Source of the DNA: Paragordius varius
Lineage: Eukaryota; Nematomorpha
Assembly: GCA_964247055.1 (NCBI GenBank)
Contig: OZ176050.1
Location: 2,604,001 to 2,668,000 of the forward strand
Reading direction: 5' to 3'
DNA length: 64,000 nucleotides
The translations under genes were made by a program, and so were the position numbers. Shown here piece by piece: positions 36,770 through 48,896 of this stretch (position 1 is its first letter; every line of letters starts with the position of its first letter). The notes beneath the pieces were generated by a model that worked only from the letters and a program-made list of their open reading frames with translations, was not told the origin of the DNA and ran no database searches.

Positions 36770-37500
36770 CACTTTTTCAACATTTAAATTTGATTTTCCT
36801 TACTTAATTTACTGTGGAAAAACGCGTTAAATAGCAGTGGTTCAGGTAAAGATAATGACTACAATTAAAATATTATTTTATGGAACATAATTTGTTTAAA
36901 AATGATTATTTTAACCATTTCTATCCTACGTATTTTTTTCTATTGTCCATAATATAAGTTTTCATTCAATATATTTATTTAATAATGAGACTTCATAAAA
37001 AAGTGTCATTGTGCACCGTCTTGTCTTCCAAATAATCGTTTCCGTTTGTAAACATTTTTTATATTCTGGCTATTCATTGAGCCTTGTTTTTCTGGATGCT
37101 TTATAATATTGCGATTAGGTAATGGTATAAAATTATTTTCTAACCTTTTTTGACTTGGAATTTTGACCTTTGTCCTGTGATAAAAAATAGGATTCTAGGA
37201 GATCACATTTTTATAAATATTTCAATCACTGGCAAAAGAGCTAACCAACACTTCTACAATATCCAAGCATTTTAACATCTATTTTTCCACATCCAGGGGT
37301 AACAAATAAGTAGCTGTTTGAATAGCGTTGTGTATACCAATAATGTTTTGATTAAGATTATTTGCTAAAAATATTTTTTGTGCCGCTTCTTGCATCACCC
37401 AGCGCACTTTGTGATGATTTCGTCTTTATTATTTTTTTCTAGAATATTACAATCACTTCACCCTTTGTTCGTGCACTAAATTTATTGAATAAGGCACAAA
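36770..37500 (-). mobile_element. Inverted partial hAT copy inside the hAT element
   Basis: This segment is the reverse complement of parts of the same transposon: around 36800-36850 it mirrors 36450-36530, and around 37260-37410 it mirrors 35580-35720. It makes the element a partial foldback. It is non-coding in its present state. Confidence 0.75.
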
Positions 37501-37666
37501 CAACCTGTAAGGTACAAATTTTTTTATATTTATAATGTATTTGTGTTAGAAATAAATAAATATTACAATAAATTTTTTGTATAAAAATTTTTGGTTGTAC
37601 CCCCCAATGACCCCCCCCCCTTTCTCAGATTGTCCCGCTTTTTCCTTCAAAAAATCTGGTCACCTT

Positions 37667-37985
37667 ACACATATAGGTTTTAAATTGGCTAGAAGGGTTA
37701 ATCCACGCATTTCTTAGCAAGTAGGGGATTTTTTCTTTTTATTTACATATTTAATTGTGTAGAAAACTAACATAGAACCTGAGTGTGTTCACAATCAAAT
37801 GTCATGGTTAAAAGGAGTGAAACGTTTATTTATGACATGACGACAATTAGGCAATAACTTTATTTGCAAATTTTTAATATTTAAGTTTTATTTTTCATTA
37901 GAAACGTTTTTTTATTATTTATATTGTATTATTGCAGTTGCCTAAATTTTAATAAACGATATTAATTTTTTGATTTATTAGGTGG
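37667..37985. other. No gene seen
   Basis: AT-rich sequence between the hAT 3' end and the next small element. No frame, RNA or repeat end is supported. Confidence 0.5.
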
Positions 37986-38095
37986 TGTTAACACCTGAAT
38001 CTACACATTTATTTCAGTCCTTCGATTACAATTGGGGATAAAGCCTGTTTAAAATCAAGTATTCCTAACAATATGGAAAAAATCGGGAAGGTAAG
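37986..38095 (+). mobile_element. TTAA-flanked MITE, left-end fragment
   Basis: The left end of the family whose full copy is 48897-49461. It starts with GTTAACACCTGAATC and runs through the conserved CCTTCGATTACAATTGGGG, then ends. Confidence 0.55.
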
Positions 38096-38344
38096 GGCAT
38101 TAAATATGAATATAAAGAAGATAAAATTGATTAATTACCTACTCCTCATGAACCGTTTTTATCATTAATAAAAGGGAAATATACATAGTTGTTTTCTTTC
38201 AAATCGCTTATATCACATATCTCTGGTTATTGTTATATATATATTTATATATACAGCCCACAAAGTTAGGGTATATAAAAATCCTCTAGAGATTATAAAA
38301 TATTCTAATCGATAAATATATCAGGTTCATCTAAACTTTTAGGG

Positions 38345-38690
38345 CTAACGAGTGATAAAAAAATATTTACAATTTAGTAGTAACTGCTTCATACCGAATA
38401 ATCGCAAAATTTGCCCACCTAAATAAAATATTTTGGGTGAAAGTTAAATGCTCCATTCCAAAAATATCATTTATATATATCATATACCATATGTAAAAAG
38501 CATAACGATATTTTTTTTAATTTTCATTTTAAATGCTGATTTTTGCCCTCTAAAGCCAGTTCTGTTATAATACAAAATGCCAAGATGATAAAACATTTAC
38601 ATGCTAAATTTTGATATCAACTATAAATATTTTTTAAAATAAGCATGTTTTTTTTCAAAAATTTTATTTTTAGCAAAATTTTGTTGAAGC
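38345..38690 (+). repeat. Old repeat related to the start of the array unit
   Basis: By eye this parallels 1-330 of T1, with the same succession of words (AAATTTGC, AAAGTTAAATGCT, AAAAATATCATT, AAAAAGCA, TTTAAATGCTGA) but heavy divergence. It shows that the first 440 bp of the array unit is an older interspersed repeat. Confidence 0.5.
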
Positions 38691-38691
38691 T

Positions 38692-39183
38692 GACACTTGG
38701 ATACAACACATTCCAGTCTTCCGATTCTTATTGGGGGGTCCTTAGAATCCCCAGGCCTGTTTTAGTTTTAAAAACACGAAACATTGGAATCTTTGCAAAA
38801 GTTTGCACTAACATAACATTGATGCACCGAAATATAGAAAGATTAATTGAAAAACTTGATATTTCATATTTATGGATAAACCTCGAGATTAGAATTTAGT
38901 CAACATGACATATTTGCATAAGCCAAAAAATAAATATACTAAACCACTTTTTCTGTTTATATCAATTTAGGTTCAATTCTAACGTTAGCAAATAACGACT
39001 TTGTAAAAACTTTAAAAGAAAATGGCGTCCAAGTAGTAGTTTAATATAAAACTTGTTTTTTCAAAATTAATTATTTGATATTTTGGCTTATTTATATAAT
39101 TTTTATTAAATGGAACCGTTTATTTCATATATTTTTTAAAAAATATCAACTTAAATATACCCCAATTTGAATCGAGGTGTTAA
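38692..39183 (+). mobile_element. TTAA-flanked MITE copy
   Basis: Starts at GACACTTGGATACAAC and ends with AATCGAGGTGTTAA. It is about 490 bp and non-coding, although an 84-codon chance frame crosses it. Confidence 0.68.
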
Positions 39184-39264
39184 CTATTAAATAAATATTA
39201 TTTTTGCATTTTTTCTCGGTTTTAAAAATTGATGGCACACCGATTAGTAATAATTCTTTAGACC

Positions 39265-39490
39265 AGGGGTGTCAAAGACTTCGCGGGCCACAATTGAAAA
39301 ATATATTATTTCAATCGACTTTATCAACGAAGGTATTATAGATGCTATCGACAATTTTTATTAGTTCTTTGTCATACCGGTATATTATAAAGAAAATTAA
39401 AATTTGTGGAAAGTTTTACCGACTATAGATTTCAGATTATGAATTATAGTGCCCCAAATCCGACCTCAAAGGGTCACGTGTAGGGTATTC
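39265..39490 (+). mobile_element. hAT-like left-end fragment
   Basis: Starts CAGGGGTGTCAAAGACTTCG and continues with gcgggccac, the usual look of one hAT subfamily end. The body decays after about 200 bp and no right end was found. Confidence 0.45.
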
Positions 39491-39653
39491 CTGGTTTACA
39501 CTGATCCGAGCGGTGCGTGAAGATCCACTTTTTATTCAAAAGTTAATTGACTGTGTATTATGATCAGATTTTATAATTTGCTTGCACTTTGTCAAATATG
39601 TTAAAAAACAAAATTTGTGATACCTATGCTTTTTAAGATCCAATTTTAAATGT

Positions 39654-40005
39654 TTAACACTTGGATACAACACATTAATTTCTGCCCCTCATTCAAATTG
39701 AGGTAGTTGGATACTTGATATTACTTTTTCAGTGGTAAAACCCAAAGGTAGTGTGCATATGCTAATAAAAATGCAAAATATACCACTTTTTCTGTTTAAT
39801 GTTTAATGTGATTTTAATAATAAAGACGATATTTTTCAAAAATGATGTAATTAAAAATGGCGTCGAAGTAGTATATAAAACTTTTTTTCGAAACTAAATT
39901 TTATTTTGAATTTAGATTTGAAATATTTCTTTTCAGTATTTTTTAAAAATATCAACATAAATTTTCAGGGGTATTTAGATACCCCAATTTGGATAGAAGT
40001 GTTAA
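39654..40005 (+). mobile_element. TTAA-flanked MITE copy, internally deleted
   Basis: Left end TTAACACTTGGATACAAC and right end GAAGTGTTAA, about 350 bp instead of 560 bp. Part of the left half is missing. Confidence 0.68.
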
Positions 40006-40050
40006 TCTTAAACAATTTTAAAAGGCGCAAAACAGGTGTATACTTTAATA

Positions 40051-40250
40051 CTTAAACACTTGACAAAACATTCATTTCACTCCGATTCAAATTGGGGTCG
40101 TAGGATACTCCAGGCCTGTTTAAAATCAAATACATCAAAAAATATGGAAGAAAATTGAAACCATGACAAAGGTTTGCAATTAAATAACATTAATGAACCA
40201 AAATATAAAAAAATCATTTAAAAATACTTGTACTTATTTTAACGAACTAA
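40051..40250 (+). mobile_element. TTAA-flanked MITE copy, left half
   Basis: Starts CTTAAACACTTGACAAAAC and keeps the CCGATTCAAATTGGGG block and the following 150 bp. The right half is missing. Confidence 0.6.
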
Positions 40251-40739
40251 AAGGAAAAATTTTGCCAACAATATTTGTTTGTCTTCAATATGCCAAATAA
40301 TTGTTTTAATTAAAAATCGCTAAAATTTAACCAACCTTTAAATTAAAAGTCTGAAATTTTAGAAATGCTTTAAAAATTGTAAAAAAAATGTTTTCATAGT
40401 ATCTATAAGCGTTTTTATACAGTTTCCGTCAATCCTATATTAGTAAGAAGCACGCTTCACACAATGCTGCTAAGAATTAAATTTTTGTAAAAGTTATGCA
40501 TTTTTTTCAAATATAATTTTTTAGATGTCAAAATTTAGCAAATATTTAAAAGTTTTATAGAACAATCTCGGCATTTTTGCGTTTAAATAGAAAAACCAGC
40601 CTATTTAAAAAGAAGGAAAAAATTTGAGACTTTTGAACACATCTAAAAATTAAAATATTGTAATAATATTGTTTTGCTTTATAATATAATTGGTGATATT
40701 TTTTGTAATGAAGTTCAGCTCTTAATAAAAAAAATTTAT

Positions 40740-41311
40740 TTAACACTTCGATTCAAATTGGGGTACATAATTAACCCAAACTAAATTTGTGTTAGAATTT
40801 TTAAAAAACTATTGAAGGAAACGGTTTCAACTTAAATTTATGCTTCTATCCTAATAAAAATTATATAAATATGCCAAAATATCTAAATAAAATTTTGTTT
40901 TGAAAAAAAAGTTCCATGTCAAACTACTTCGACGCCATTTTTATTTTAAAAATTGCAATATATTGTCCTCATTTAATTGGTGAAATTAAAGCTAATTTTT
41001 TATTTAAATTACATCTAGCATTGATAGAAATAGAAAGAACGGTATATTGTATTATTTTTTAATTTTACTATTGCACACATGTCAAGTTGACTAAATTATT
41101 ACCTTTCGGTTTTATAAAATAAGTAATACCAATTATTTTTGAATAAAATTTTTTATATATCCTGGTTTATTAATGTTATATAAGTGCAAAATTTTGCCAT
41201 GGTTTCGATTCCTTAGATATTTTTAAAAGAATTTAATTTTAAACAGGCCTGGGGTATTTAACTACCCCAATTTGGAAGGACTAAAATAAATGTGTTGTAT
41301 CCAAGTGTTAA
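40740..41311 (-). mobile_element. TTAA-flanked MITE copy, reverse orientation, near full length
   Basis: Starts TTAACACTTCGATTCAAATT and ends CCAAGTGTTAA. At about 570 bp it is a near-complete copy on the minus strand with TTAA at both edges. Confidence 0.75.
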
Positions 41312-41489
41312 AAAAGTACGCAAATTTTGCCATTGTATTGATATGAGCACTTACCACAAAAGTATATATAACTTTCTTATATCACTCGTGAGTACCAAAA
41401 CCAAAATGATAATCCTGATACATTATCCAATCAGAATATATAATTAAACAGGTTATTTTTTGTGGACATAGCGTAAAATGATTTTTTCT

Positions 41490-41706
41490 ATATGTATTTA
41501 ATTTAGCTTTAAAATTAAATAAAAACAATATTTTACAAAAATCAAAGTTGTTTGATATAGAACTTTTTTCAAAACCAAATTTTAATTAGATATTTCGGCT
41601 TATTTATATGATAGATGCCTTAATTTTAATTGGGACTGTTCAGTAATTTTTTAAAATATCAATTTAAATATAATGGGATATTTAGCCAATTTGAATCGAA
41701 GTGCTA
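41490..41706 (+). mobile_element. TTAA-flanked MITE copy, right half
   Basis: Right half of the family (taatttagctttaaaatt onward), ending AATTTGAATCGAAGTGC. The left half is absent. Confidence 0.6.
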
Positions 41707-42846
41707 TTGGTTTTTAAAACTAAGAGACTATAACAAGAGACAAAATTTATTTTAGGGGAATAGTCATGCGAATTTAAGCGTATCACATTATAGAAATGGC
41801 TCGTATAATGAGAGTAAAAATTACATGTGAACCCGTTTTGTTCATAACTTAGTTATAGCACAATTTTATAACATAGGTTAAAATCGAAATTTTTCTAGCG
41901 GTTCAAAAACCTATATTATCAAGCCTGATTATTTTAATTATATTCTTTTATTGAAAAATGAGAGAATAGTCGTTGCATCACGATGATATACCTCATGGTA
42001 ATTAAAACACATATATCAAAATTAAGGGTTGTATAAATTTTGATAGCAAATACAATTAAACGAATATGTATATTTATTAAAATAACAGTCATAATTTTAA
42101 TCGAGGTTTGGGGCCTTGATGAAGAGTTAAAATCTATAAATATATAAAAAAATGTGAATTTTTAAAAATAAAAATTGGATATTTTTTTAAATTTTATATT
42201 TGAGAAACTAGCATTAATAAACGATCGTTACAAATGACTCTGTTCTCATTAAAGATATATAAAAATAAAAACTTGAATGGTAAACGATATGTTGATAATT
42301 AAATTTCCGCAAATCTCAGTGGTTATAGAAAATTATCTGAAGATATATACATGTAATAAAATTTTTATAAATTAAATAATACGATATAATAACAAAATAA
42401 ACTTAAACTATTATTAAAAATATACCGATTTCACTGGGACAAAAACAAATATTGATAGTAGTCGATAACCATTTTACTTCTCTCTGGAATAGAAAGGAAA
42501 GGTAAAACAGGTGTAGAATGAATGTAGATATAAATTGATATTTTAAAATATACTATTATGAAGCAATAAAAACTTCTAAATAATTCAAACCGTCCCTTTC
42601 ATTATTATTAAATAACATAAATTTAAATATGGTCTCTAATCACTAGTTAACCATTTCGAATCAGAGTATAAAATAAATTTTTTTAGAATCAAAATGTGTT
42701 CCAAAAGATATTGTAAAAATATATCATTAAGTGCTTAAAAAACAAATATTTATATTTAAATTTTTGGATGTAGTCTTTGAATGTCCCAATTTTTTTCCTG
42801 CTTCTAAAATAGCCTAGTTCTTACACTTGAAAAATAACATTCATAT

Positions 42847-44260
42847 TAGTGCTTCGATTCAAAGGGTAGTTGGATACCCCAGCCCTATTTAAAATTAAAT
42901 AATACCAGGGCTTGGAACCAGAATCGCATGGAACCGGAACCCCGCTCCTAGGATTTTAATAAGAACCGGTTCCATTGGGATGGAACCGACGCGGTCCCGG
43001 TTACACTTCTTCGGGAACCACCCCGGTACCGATTCCAAAATTTTAGGAACCACCCCGGTTCTATCTATAAATTTTTAGGGACCAACCCGGTTCTGGTTCC
43101 ACCCCCTTAATTACTGGTTCCCATATGACTTTTATCATAAAAATTTTATTTTATTATTTAAACTTGATTGTACCACTATATATTACATACTTTAAACCAA
43201 AAACTAAGCGCCTAATATTATATTCCCGATATTCTCTGAAATATGGACGATTCATCTGTTCTAAAAAAATTAAGTCATAACTCAAGTTTATTTATAATAC
43301 ATATGTTCGTATATATAGTCCGTTGAAAGGAATTTTTCATCCTTAATTTTCTATTTTCAGACTTAAGAAGCTGCTTGACCAACGAATCGCTTGGTGCAAT
43401 AATTTTTTAGTTAAATAAAGTTTTTTTAGATGCCATATAATTTAAATTTTATACCTTTATACTTATACATTTTTCCATTATATTTTTATAATTTGTTTCA
43501 TTTATCATGCTGCACTATACTTTTACTATATATTTGGCAATTTCTAATAAATTGTTTAATTTAATTTTGATTGTATTATTATATTATAAAATTTTGTAAA
43601 TCATTTAACTAAAACTCAGGAGCCGAAAATGGAGGTTCTAAATGTAAAAAACCGGTTCCGGAACCGCTAAATTTTTAAGACCACCCCGGTTCCAGTTCCT
43701 AGATTTCAAGAACCGCCCGGTTCTATTTTTAAATTCTTAAGACCCAACGCGGTTCCCGTTCGACTTGTTCAGGAACCGACCCGGTTTCTCTTTTTTAGAA
43801 CCGGTTCAAGTCCTAAATAATACCAAAAAACGGAATGAATTGAAACCATGGCAAAAATTTGCTTTATCAACTAAATAAAAGTTTATTCAAAAATACTTGA
43901 TATTACTTATTCAGGGGTAAAACCCAAAGGTAAAAATTTAGCAGCCAACATGATATATGTGCATATGTTAATAAAAATAATACAAAAAATACCACTTTTT
44001 CTGTTTATAGCAATGTTAAATGTAATTTTGATAACAAAATTTTAGGCTTAAATCAAAAACGATATTTTACAGAAATATTGCATAAAAATGGCGCTGAAGT
44101 TTGATACGAAACTTTCGAATTGAATTTACTTTAGATATTTTGCCCTTTTTATATTTTTATATTGGAATTGAAGCAAATTATAAAATGAAACCGTTTTTCT
44201 CAGTAGCTGTTTAAAATCAATTAAAATATTGTCTGGGGTATTTATATACACTAATTTAAT
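42847..44260 (+). mobile_element. TTAA-flanked MITE copy split by another element
   Basis: The left end (GTGCTTCGATTCAAAGGG) runs to 42905. The rest of the element resumes at 43816 and runs to about 44260. The gap is the CAGGGCTTGG element 42906-43815. Confidence 0.72.
42906..43815. mobile_element. CAGGGCTTGG-type hAT-like element nested in a MITE
   Basis: 910 bp. The left end CAGGGCTTGGAACC and the right end GGTTCAAGTCCTA are imperfect inverted repeats. It is flanked by a perfect 8-bp duplication, AATAATAC, at 42898-42905 and 43816-43823, which is the hAT hallmark. Both subterminal regions are packed with CCCCGGTTCC-like blocks, and the AT-rich centre has no transposase. It is therefore a non-autonomous element, younger than the MITE it split. 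Confidence 0.82.
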
Positions 44261-44382
44261 GTAATCGCTAATACGACAAACAAATAAATGTATGTTATGG
44301 TTCAAAGATGTGCTTTTACTAAGCTTACAAATTACATTATACCACAAAAATTAATATTTATAAGCTGTTTATTTGAATGTGT

Positions 44383-44920
44383 TTAGCACTTAGATACAAC
44401 ACAACCATTTCAGTCCTTCGATTCAAATTGTGGTGGTAGTTAGATACCCAGACCTGTTTAAAATTGAATACTCCAAAAATATGTAAGGAATTGAAACCAT
44501 ACCAAGTTTGCAATTATTTGACATTATTGAACCGAAATATAAAAAAAATTTATTTAAAAATACCTGATATTAGTTATTTTACTGTGAAACCCAAATGTAA
44601 AAATTTAGCCAACCTGACATGTGCATAATAACCACTTTTTCCTTTTCTACCAATGTTAGATGTGATTTAAATAAAAAATGAGCTTTAATTTTAGCTTTAA
44701 ATTAAATAAACAGGTTTTGCAAAAACGTAAAAATGGCACCTAATTACTTCGATATGGAACTTTTTTTGTAAAACTAAAATTTATTGAGATATTTCGGGTT
44801 ATTTATATAATTTTTATGAGGATAGAAGCAATTTAAATTGAGACTGTTTTTTTCAGTAGTTTTTAAAAATATCGAATTGAATTTTGCCTGTAGATACTCC
44901 AAATTGAATCAAAGTGTTAA
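44383..44920 (+). mobile_element. TTAA-flanked MITE copy, full length
   Basis: Starts TTAGCACTTAGATACAAC and ends AATCAAAGTGTTAA, about 540 bp. Confidence 0.7.
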
Positions 44921-45645
44921 GAGCGGTTTTGATTGACTCCAGAAATTAAAAAAACTGTAAAATATAAGCTTTTTTTCTTCATACAGAAGAATAATAAATA
45001 ATTAAATATTAAAAAATTTTAAACAGTTTATTTATAAGATTGACCTTGGGATATAAAACTTCTCCAATATGTCATCATTTACAAATCAGTAAAAAGGTTA
45101 TAAGTGTTAAAGTTACTTAGCTTAAATTAAATATATCAAACATTTTACTCCTATTAGATAAAGATCATATTTTAACTGTTTTGTTACTTCTAGAGTCTAT
45201 ACTTGATATATAATATGATCGAACTAAATAGCGGATTATGCAATAAATGTTAAATTTTTGCTACTAAAATGCAACATGAAAGCTTACTATATTCAATTTA
45301 TTTCTAGCCATAATATACATTTTATTGCCGTATTAAAAATAAAGTTAGGCGGCGAAAAAGTTTTAGATAAGAATTTTACAATTATACATTTTAAATTACA
45401 TTTGTTTTTATTGTCTTTAAAGACCAAAGATATCAGATTTTAAATTCTATTCATTTAAAACCTTTTTGATATATTCGAATTTTAAATCTCTTTGGGAAAA
45501 ACTATTAACGATCGTGGGGTATAAAAATTGTTTTTATATTTATTTATTATATTTAGAAAACATATTTTTGTAATGCGTGATATCCAACAAAATGACTTTG
45601 ATACCTGGATCAGTGTATATAAACTCCTGAATTTATGAATGTAGG
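44921..45645. other. Upstream region of the ILRUN gene, nothing else seen
   Basis: AT-rich. A 61-codon frame at 45258-45443 has no recognisable feature and is taken as chance. Any promoter of the gene at 45646 should lie here, but no core element stands out from the AT background. Confidence 0.4.
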
Positions 45646-46294
45646 ATGGAAATCGACCAAGAGATAAACTCCAATTTGTCTCTTAGTTTTGATGGATTAA
45701 ATACAAATGATCGGGACACCTTATTAAAAAAGTTTCAGGATTTAACCAAAAATAAATTGGATGCAAATGATGCAATATTTTGGCTTGAGATGCACAATTG
45801 GTAAAATATTATTTATTTGGTTTAGGAAACTGGCAGAAGCAATATGCGATTTTTACGATAACCCATCTACCCTCGTAATATCACGTTTATCTATGCGATT
45901 TTTTGAAATAAATCCAAATTCCTATAATAGCGAAGAGGAGTATACGGTACTTGTTGGAAAATCTTTCAACCGAGAGTTTATTCTGCTCAATGATGGTGTT
46001 ATATTTTATTTTTAAATATTACACAGCCTTGCAGCATTATATATTTTAATGTTAGGTAAAACAGAATGGCCCTCAGGATGCACTTTAGCTTATTTCAGTG
46101 GCGATCCAATTGTGTTTGAATATCCCTTACTAAACATAATTCCCTTATTACCAAACGAGAAACAAAATATAAACATAACATTCAAAGCGCCGGAATTGGT
46201 TGCAAATTATTCAACGCAATTACGAATATTTTCACCATCAAACACGCCTTTTGGGGGTATTATATTTACTTATGACATATTTTTAAATATTTGA
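45646..46294 (+). CDS. ILRUN (C6orf106) homologue, UBA-like plus NBR1-like domain
   Basis: Three exons: 45646-45800, 45826-45995 and 46056-46294, giving 187 codons plus stop with consistent phases. The introns are 25 nt and 60 nt, both GT...AG. The N-terminal part (about residues 15-60) matches the UBA-like domain of ILRUN (LLKKFQDLTKNKLDANDAIF, then AEAICDFYDNP). The rest (about 70-187) matches the FW/NBR1-like beta-sandwich: FILLNDG, then TEWPSGCTLAYFSGDP, then PFGGIIFTYDIFL. Vertebrate ILRUN inhibits IRF3-dependent transcription through p300/CBP; that role here is inference by homology. Human ILRUN is about 298 aa, and the disordered C-terminal tail is absent here. The ATG was chosen as the first in frame, about 15 residues before the UBA-like domain. 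Confidence 0.88.
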
Positions 46295-48896
46295 ATTAAC
46301 GTTTTAATAATCAATCTTTTCCATGCCTTTAATTTTATTTTTTTATAGATTTGATTTCAATTTACTTCCACAATTTGTTAATCGATAAATTTCATGAATG
46401 TTATTATTTTCATTCCAATTTTATAAATTAGCTACTTTAGTAGAAACAGGTTAATAAATTTTTTAGATCTAAACTTGGTAATATGAAATACATTAAATTT
46501 TTTAAACTGAGTATTAGTCCGGCAAAATTTATAATATCGGATTTTATTATGTTTTATTTGATAGATTCAATATGGATTATATACAAAGCTGTAGCCGAAG
46601 AAGATATGTCCAATCTTTCAAATGGATTGTCAGATTTAAGTTAATTTTATTATAAATTCCTAGATATTGTTAGTGGCAATCCTTAATGCAATCTCGAAGC
46701 AAATAAATTTATTTTTACTTAATTTATTTAATAAACAATTAATATTATATTTTTACTGTTTAAATAATTTTATTTATTGATAAGAGTATATTATCACCTT
46801 CCTTTTATATAATTTATTAAGTTTAGTGAGCTTCGCTCTGTTATATTGACACGATGACATTAAAAATTATATGAGAAAAAAGGAAAATAATAAAGATTTT
46901 ATTAACTTGGCAGCGAACAGCTTTATTATAATAACCATGATTATTCATTTTTTGTGGCATTATTTGTATCGCATGTTGCCCTTTTGTGGAGGTTACTTTA
47001 AAATAACTGGGCTCAAAAATACGAGACTTTTCCGTATTCACACATAAAAATTAAGGTCTAATATACATTTTTGCCTTTTTAGATATTTATGATATGTTTT
47101 AATATTTTTATTAAATGACGCATGATGGGCTTTAATTTTGCGATTTTCACATATGCAGCCTCCCTTAAAAAGGAGAATCTTTCCTTAATGACGCAACAAA
47201 CACCATACGATTGTGTATACAATCTATAAATCACCATGGTATCTTAAAGTATTTTCGAAACGCCAATCAGTCTTTAGTGTTTTTATGATATTGAATTAAG
47301 TTTTTATATGCGAACGGGTTTATTTGTTACCAAAAATTATAGATTGATCAATATGCGTTTTTACACCGCAACTTTTTTACACCACTTGAAAACTTTATTT
47401 TTAGATTCTTTTAGCCATAGATTCAATTAAAATTCATTTTGGCCGAATAGGCCTTATGGTTTTTTGAATACACGATACAAAAATATATTTTTTTGAAATG
47501 TGACATTATAAATATCATCACGACGTCAAATATTTTAATTTTTACCAAAATTGAAACTTTAGATAGAATATGACAGCAAAGATTTTTTGATCCAACTATT
47601 AAGTTGGAATGAAGAGCTATCTACATTTTGCTAGAAGCTACAAAAGCGTAAGTATTCAAAGTTTATCTGGTATTCCTAAGTCGTATTTTTGGTAGTTTGC
47701 ACTATTCGATTTGTTATGTTTTACTGCTACAATCAAATCATTCAATGTCACCTTAGTCACCTCATTTTTCATGTTTAACCACCCATGTAATTGGCCTCGT
47801 TTTCTTTGCCCTTCTAACTTTCCAAACATTATGTCTTACACTTATGAATTAGATGGCATTTATCTATTCTTATATGTTAAATTTTGGAGTTCTTTGTACG
47901 TTTTAGAAGACAAAGAAGGATGTTATCAGAATCAGAATTTTTTGATCAATAAAAACCGATATGTGTCAAACCGCTGACCACAAATATTTTGTCTAACTTT
48001 CTTGGCATGAGGTAAAGCGCTAAATATTTTATCATATGCTAGTTGTCCCCTGCTGTTACGCATCGCTAGGACCTAGTGTGAATCAATTCTTAAGAAATGA
48101 GGATGGCAAATTAAATTATGCCTTATAAATCAAAATAAAAAAATGTCCTGTTACCAATGGAGTTCGTCTTTTCTCATTTGTTTAATTAATTTACTGTCTT
48201 TATACAATATACCTTTAACTTAACATATATCAATAATAACGTAAAAAATTTTATCGCCCGACTTTTTAAATGTTTATTTTGAATGAGTCTTCCGCTTTTC
48301 TGTTTTAAGTTAATAATGATAAAATTCCCATTGGACGCTGGTGTATTTAAGAAGGGCCAATTTATAAAACGGCTCAGGTAAAAAATATTTCCATCTTGAT
48401 GTTAAAACCCTCACGTTTAAAACATTTTACAACAATTCCCAAAAGGTAGGTAAAGCCCCCCTCCCCCATCCTTCAATGAGTGCGTGAAAAATTTGGAGAA
48501 TTGAATTAAAAATAAAACTAACAAATTAAAAGATTTTAGGTGCCAATTATTATTAAATGTCACCGATATGGGAAAAATAATTCAAAAAATGTAGATATTG
48601 GGATTTTTATGAATATATATTTTACATTTTCTTGGTTTATTTGAGATTTTTATTTTCAATTTGGCGTGGCGTGAACAAAACAAGGTTAGAACCACTGTTA
48701 TACAATAATTTAAAAATATTGAGATTATAAAAAGCCCAATGGGTGATTTAAAACTGGGGTTGAAAAACAGCTCAAATCCTTCCTGATTAATAAATTTCTA
48801 CAATGTTATTAATGGGCCCATATGTTTTCCGAAACGTTCGCCAACATTCTAGAGATTATATTTTTTTTAAATAACACGGGATGGAGCAATATGGGG
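46295..48896. other. 2.6 kb without a supported gene
   Basis: AT-rich. Frames at 46841-47041 (minus, 66 codons) and 47711-47977 (plus, 88 codons) carry no motif I recognise. A possible hAT 3' end (AGGTTAGAACCACTG) lies near 48682. The ILRUN polyadenylation signal could be the AATAAA near 46700; this is not certain. Confidence 0.4.

Larger units (their letters stand above)
34199..37666 (+). mobile_element. hAT transposon, BED-finger type, decayed
   Basis: The ends AAGGTGACCAGA (34199) and CTGGTCACCTT (37656-37666) are reverse complements. Inside are three direct repeats, a broken transposase on the + strand (34878 to about 36700), then a reverse-strand copy of part of the same transposase (about 36770-37500), then the usual 3' end. 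Flanking bases do not show an 8-bp duplication, so the two ends may come from different insertions or have eroded. Confidence 0.8.

Noticed and set aside
34199-37674. 8-bp target duplication around the BED-type hAT element
   Set aside because: The flanks AAATTATT and ACACATAT do not match, so no duplication can be claimed.
47711-47977. 88-codon + strand frame
   Set aside because: No start context, family motif or splice logic. Expected by chance at this composition and window size.
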